This document shows, one piece after another, positions 61,829 to 64,000 of a DNA stretch of 64,000 nucleotides (position 1 is the stretch's first letter; every line of letters starts with the position of its first letter). The translations under genes and the position numbers were made by a program. This DNA is from Allobosea robiniae (lineage in GTDB: Bacteria; Pseudomonadota; Alphaproteobacteria; Rhizobiales; Beijerinckiaceae): NCBI RefSeq assembly GCF_900102525.1, contig NZ_FNBZ01000007.1:124001-188000 (forward strand), in the 5' to 3' direction. A model generated the notes under the pieces. The model saw nothing but the letters and a program-made list of their open reading frames with translations. It searched no databases and was not told the origin of the DNA.

Positions 61829-62245
61829 ATGACGAAGATCGACAAGGTTCTCTATACCGGCCGCACCCATACCACCGGCGGCCGCGACGGCGCCTCGCGC
61901 AGCTCCGACGGCCGGCTCGACATCAAGCTGTCGCCTCCCGGCAACGCCGGCGCCGGCACCAATCCCGAGCAGCTCTTCGCCGCCGGCTGGTCCGCCTGTT
62001 TCATCGGCGCGATCGGCCTCGCCGCCGGCAAGCGTAAGGTCACGCTCCCGGCCGACCTCGCGGTCGATACCGAGGTCGATCTCGGCACGACCGATGGTGC
62101 CTATTTCCTGCAGGCGCGCCTGCGCGTCAGCCTGCCCGGTGTCGATCGCGAACTGGCGCAGAGCCTCGTCGAGGAAGCCCACCAGACCTGCCCGTACTCG
62201 AAGGCGACGCGCGGCAACATCAACGTGGAGCTGAGCCTGGTCTGA
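61829..62245 (+). CDS. Ohr/OsmC family organic hydroperoxide resistance protein
   Basis: The 138-aa protein has the Ohr pattern: KVLYTGRTHTTGGRDGASRS, TNPEQLFAAGWSACFIGAI with the peroxidatic Cys, and VEEAHQTCPYSKATRGNINV with the resolving Cys. It reduces organic hydroperoxides. ATG 61829 has GGAG seven bases before it; an ATG at 61817 would add four residues. A gene for a tiny exported peptide follows 27 bp later. Confidence 0.93.
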   Translation: MTKIDKVLYTGRTHTTGGRDGASRSSDGRLDIKLSPPGNAGAGTNPEQLFAAGWSACFIGAIGLAAGKRKVTLPADLAVDTEVDLGTTDGAYFLQARLRVSLPGVDRELAQSLVEEAHQTCPYSKATRGNINVELSLV

Positions 62246-62272
62246 CAAGGCCGCCGGCATGGAGGTGATGAC

Positions 62273-62416
62273 ATGAGCATCATTCGCAAACGGAAGATTG
62301 CCTTCATCCTGCTGGCGATCGTCGCGCTGGCCGCCGTGCCCTGCGCCTGGGACGCGAGCGATCCTAATGTCGCATCCTGGCTCCCGGCCGTGTTCTCGAC
62401 ACTGGTCGGCTCCTAG
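62273..62416 (+). CDS. 47-aa exported or membrane peptide
   Basis: An ATG preceded by GGAGGTGA at ideal spacing opens a 47-codon frame. The peptide starts MSIIRKRKIAFILLAIVALA and then has AAVPCAW, so it is either a membrane anchor or a lipoprotein-like signal with Cys23 at the lipobox position. The remainder (DASDPNVASW...VGS) is short. No family is recognised. It follows the Ohr gene by 27 bp and precedes the response regulator by 139 bp. Confidence 0.6.
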   Translation: MSIIRKRKIAFILLAIVALAAVPCAWDASDPNVASWLPAVFSTLVGS

Positions 62417-62555
62417 CCGCAGCTAGGCGGGCCGGGCGTCAAGTAAGCGCCCGGCACCGCTCGATACGGTTTTCGGAGCTTCGCCGGAGCCTGTCCGGCG
62501 GCTATGAGAAACCCTTGTTGCGAGGCGCCGGTCGGCGGAAGCGGAAAGTTCGGAC

Positions 62556-63296
62556 ATGGAGCATGTCGACCACATCCTGATCGTCGATGACGACCGCGAA
62601 ATCCGCGATCTCGTATCGAGCTATCTCGCGAAGAACGGGCTTCGGACCTCGACCGCCGCGGACGGGCGGCAGATGCGCAGCTTCCTCGACGCCAACAGCG
62701 TCGACCTCATCGTGCTCGACGTGATGATGCCGGGCCAGGATGGGCTCGCCCTCTGCCGCGAATTGCGCGCCGGCAAGCACAAGGCGACGCCGATCCTGAT
62801 GCTGACCGCCCGCAGCGACGAGATGGATCGCGTCATCGGGCTGGAGATGGGCGCCGACGACTATCTCTCGAAGCCCTTTGCCGCCCGTGAATTGCTGGCG
62901 CGCATCAATGCCGTGCTGCGGCGGACCCGGATGCTGCCGCCGAACCTGCAGATCAGCGAAGCCGGCCAGATCCTGACCTTCGGGACATGGCGGCTCGACA
63001 CGGTGCGCCGACATCTCCTCGATGCGCAGGGCACGGAAGTCGCGCTGAGCGGCGCCGAATACCGGCTGCTGCGCGTGTTCATCGACCATCCCCAGCGCGT
63101 GCTCAATCGCGACCAGCTCCTGAACCTGACGCAGGGGCGCGACGCCGAACTGTTCGACCGCTCGATCGACCTGCTGGTCAGCCGCCTGCGCCAGCGGCTC
63201 GGCGACGACGCGCGCGAGCCGACCTATATCAAGACGGTGCGCAGCGAAGGCTATGTCCTCTCGGTCCCCGTCGAGATCACGGAGCCCCGGTCGTGA
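62556..63296 (+). CDS. OmpR-family response regulator
   Basis: The 246-aa regulator has a receiver domain (HILIVDDDREIRDLVSSYLA; phospho-acceptor Asp in LIVLDVMMPGQDG; Lys in DDYLSKPFAARELLARINA). It also has a winged-helix DNA-binding domain ending TYIKTVRSEGYVLS. It is coupled by a 4-bp overlap (GTGA) to a histidine kinase gene, so the pair forms a two-component system. The signal and targets are unknown; nearby genes concern peroxide and envelope thiol chemistry. Confidence 0.95.
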   Translation: MEHVDHILIVDDDREIRDLVSSYLAKNGLRTSTAADGRQMRSFLDANSVDLIVLDVMMPGQDGLALCRELRAGKHKATPILMLTARSDEMDRVIGLEMGADDYLSKPFAARELLARINAVLRRTRMLPPNLQISEAGQILTFGTWRLDTVRRHLLDAQGTEVALSGAEYRLLRVFIDHPQRVLNRDQLLNLTQGRDAELFDRSIDLLVSRLRQRLGDDAREPTYIKTVRSEGYVLSVPVEITEPRS

Positions 63297-64000
63297 CCGC
63301 GGCTGCCGCCTTCCGCGTGCTGCCCCGGAGCCTGCGCGCCCGCCTGTTCCTGATCCTGCTCGCGGGGCTGGCGATCGCCTATGGCCTCTCCTTCAGCGTG
63401 CTCTATGCCGAGCGCACCATGGCAGCCAAGGCGGTGATGTTCCGCACGCTGGAGAACGACGTCGCGACCTCGATCGCGGTTCTCGACCGGACGCCGGCAG
63501 CCGAGCGGCCGGAACTACTCGAATGGCTGAGCCGCAGCAACTACAGCCTCGCTCTGGGGCCGGGGCTTGCCGGCGTGCCCAACACCTCGGGTCACGGCCG
63601 CGAGATCGCGGCCAAGTTGGAGAGTGCCGCGGGAACGCGCTTTCCGCTGCGGGTCGAGGCCATCCCGGGCGAAGAGGGTCGCCTCCAGGCCCATCTCGCC
63701 TTGAGCGACGGCAGCCCGCTGACCATCGAGATCACACCGCGCGGCATCATGCCGGTCGCCGACTGGCTGCCCTATGTCCTGGTCGCGCAGATGATCCTGC
63801 TACTGGCCTGCACTTGGTTTGCGGTCCGGCAGGCGATCCGTCCGCTCGGCGAGTTCGCCGCCGCCGCCGACGCGCTCGACCCCAACGCGAAGAGCCCGCC
63901 TCTCAGCGAAGCCGGGCCCAGCGAAGTCGCCCACGCCGCCCGGGCCTTCAACGCGATGCGCGACCGGATCGCGCATTATCTCGAAGAGCGCGTGCAGATC
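63293..64000 (+). CDS. Sensor histidine kinase, N-terminal part
   Basis: The gene starts at GTG 63293 over the response-regulator stop and runs off the window. The 236 visible residues comprise a membrane span (RLFLILLAGLAIAYGLSFSV), a periplasmic sensor of about 125 residues, a second span (PYVLVAQMILLLACTWFAVR) and a HAMP-type segment (QAIRPLGEFAAAADALD, then HAARAFNAMRDRIAHYLEER). The dimerisation and catalytic domains lie outside. It should phosphorylate the adjacent OmpR-type regulator. Confidence 0.9.
   Translation, partial: MTAAAAFRVLPRSLRARLFLILLAGLAIAYGLSFSVLYAERTMAAKAVMFRTLENDVATSIAVLDRTPAAERPELLEWLSRSNYSLALGPGLAGVPNTSGHGREIAAKLESAAGTRFPLRVEAIPGEEGRLQAHLALSDGSPLTIEITPRGIMPVADWLPYVLVAQMILLLACTWFAVRQAIRPLGEFAAAADALDPNAKSPPLSEAGPSEVAHAARAFNAMRDRIAHYLEERVQI

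Noticed and set aside
1..64000. CRISPR arrays, rRNA operons and plasmid or phage origins
   Set aside because: No regularly spaced repeats, rRNA sequence, iteron clusters, or phage structural genes were seen anywhere in the window.

Overview
The window looks like a chromosome segment of a high-GC Rhizobiales alphaproteobacterium, most like Bosea or a close relative. The signs are the gene order proB-proA-nadD-rsfS-rlmH-EnvC-like-ctpA-divergent polysaccharide deacetylase-rppH, the DUF6481 gene, the dispersed repeat with the CCGAAAAGTGG core (17496-17598), and many TctC/TRAP uptake systems. This identification is inferred from gene content and protein character; no database was searched.

Layout. 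1-1406: the edge of a phosphonate cluster (DUF1045 2H-phosphoesterase, phnN, hexapeptide acyltransferase). 1602-8507: a soluble globin-coupled chemoreceptor, a methyltransferase plus glycosyltransferase pair, an ECF sigma / anti-sigma / secreted subtilase operon, and DUF6481. 8854-17497: a conserved housekeeping operon for proline and NAD synthesis, ribosome maturation and silencing, amidase activation and envelope proteolysis, and RNA 5'-end processing. Two of its genes (rsfS and the deacetylase) appear to start at CTG.

18327 to about 35500 is an accessory, defence-rich region. It opens with a displaced 3' half of tRNA-Arg(CCT), tandem 11-bp repeats and a tyrosine recombinase. Next comes what I judge the most interesting system in the window: a retron-type operon. 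It has a candidate msr-msd RNA (20340-20554) closed by 12-bp a1/a2 arms, a palindrome on its putative promoter, a 55-aa single-span membrane protein, an Xre-type regulator and a retron reverse transcriptase. A tRNA-Tyr follows, and the 3' end of a DNA glycosylase gene runs into it antisense. Then come a convergent restriction-modification pair, a phage-like cluster (two more DNA methyltransferases, a DnaQ-like exonuclease, small unknown proteins) and a Gabija system (GajA/GajB).

35526-64000 returns to metabolism: LysR/aldo-keto reductase; a three-subunit molybdenum aldehyde oxidoreductase with a Tat signal on the FeS subunit; a decayed IS110 element; a TctCBA tripartite tricarboxylate transporter; a catabolic cluster (TRAP DctPQM, Fe-alcohol dehydrogenase, SDR, DUF1330, IclR) sharing a TGGACAAT-type inverted repeat at three sites; a TetR-linked redox/glutathione operon; DipZ; an alpha/beta hydrolase; Ohr; a 47-aa exported peptide; and a two-component system cut off by the window end.

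Large open frames antisense to the housekeeping genes are high-GC shadows and are not annotated.
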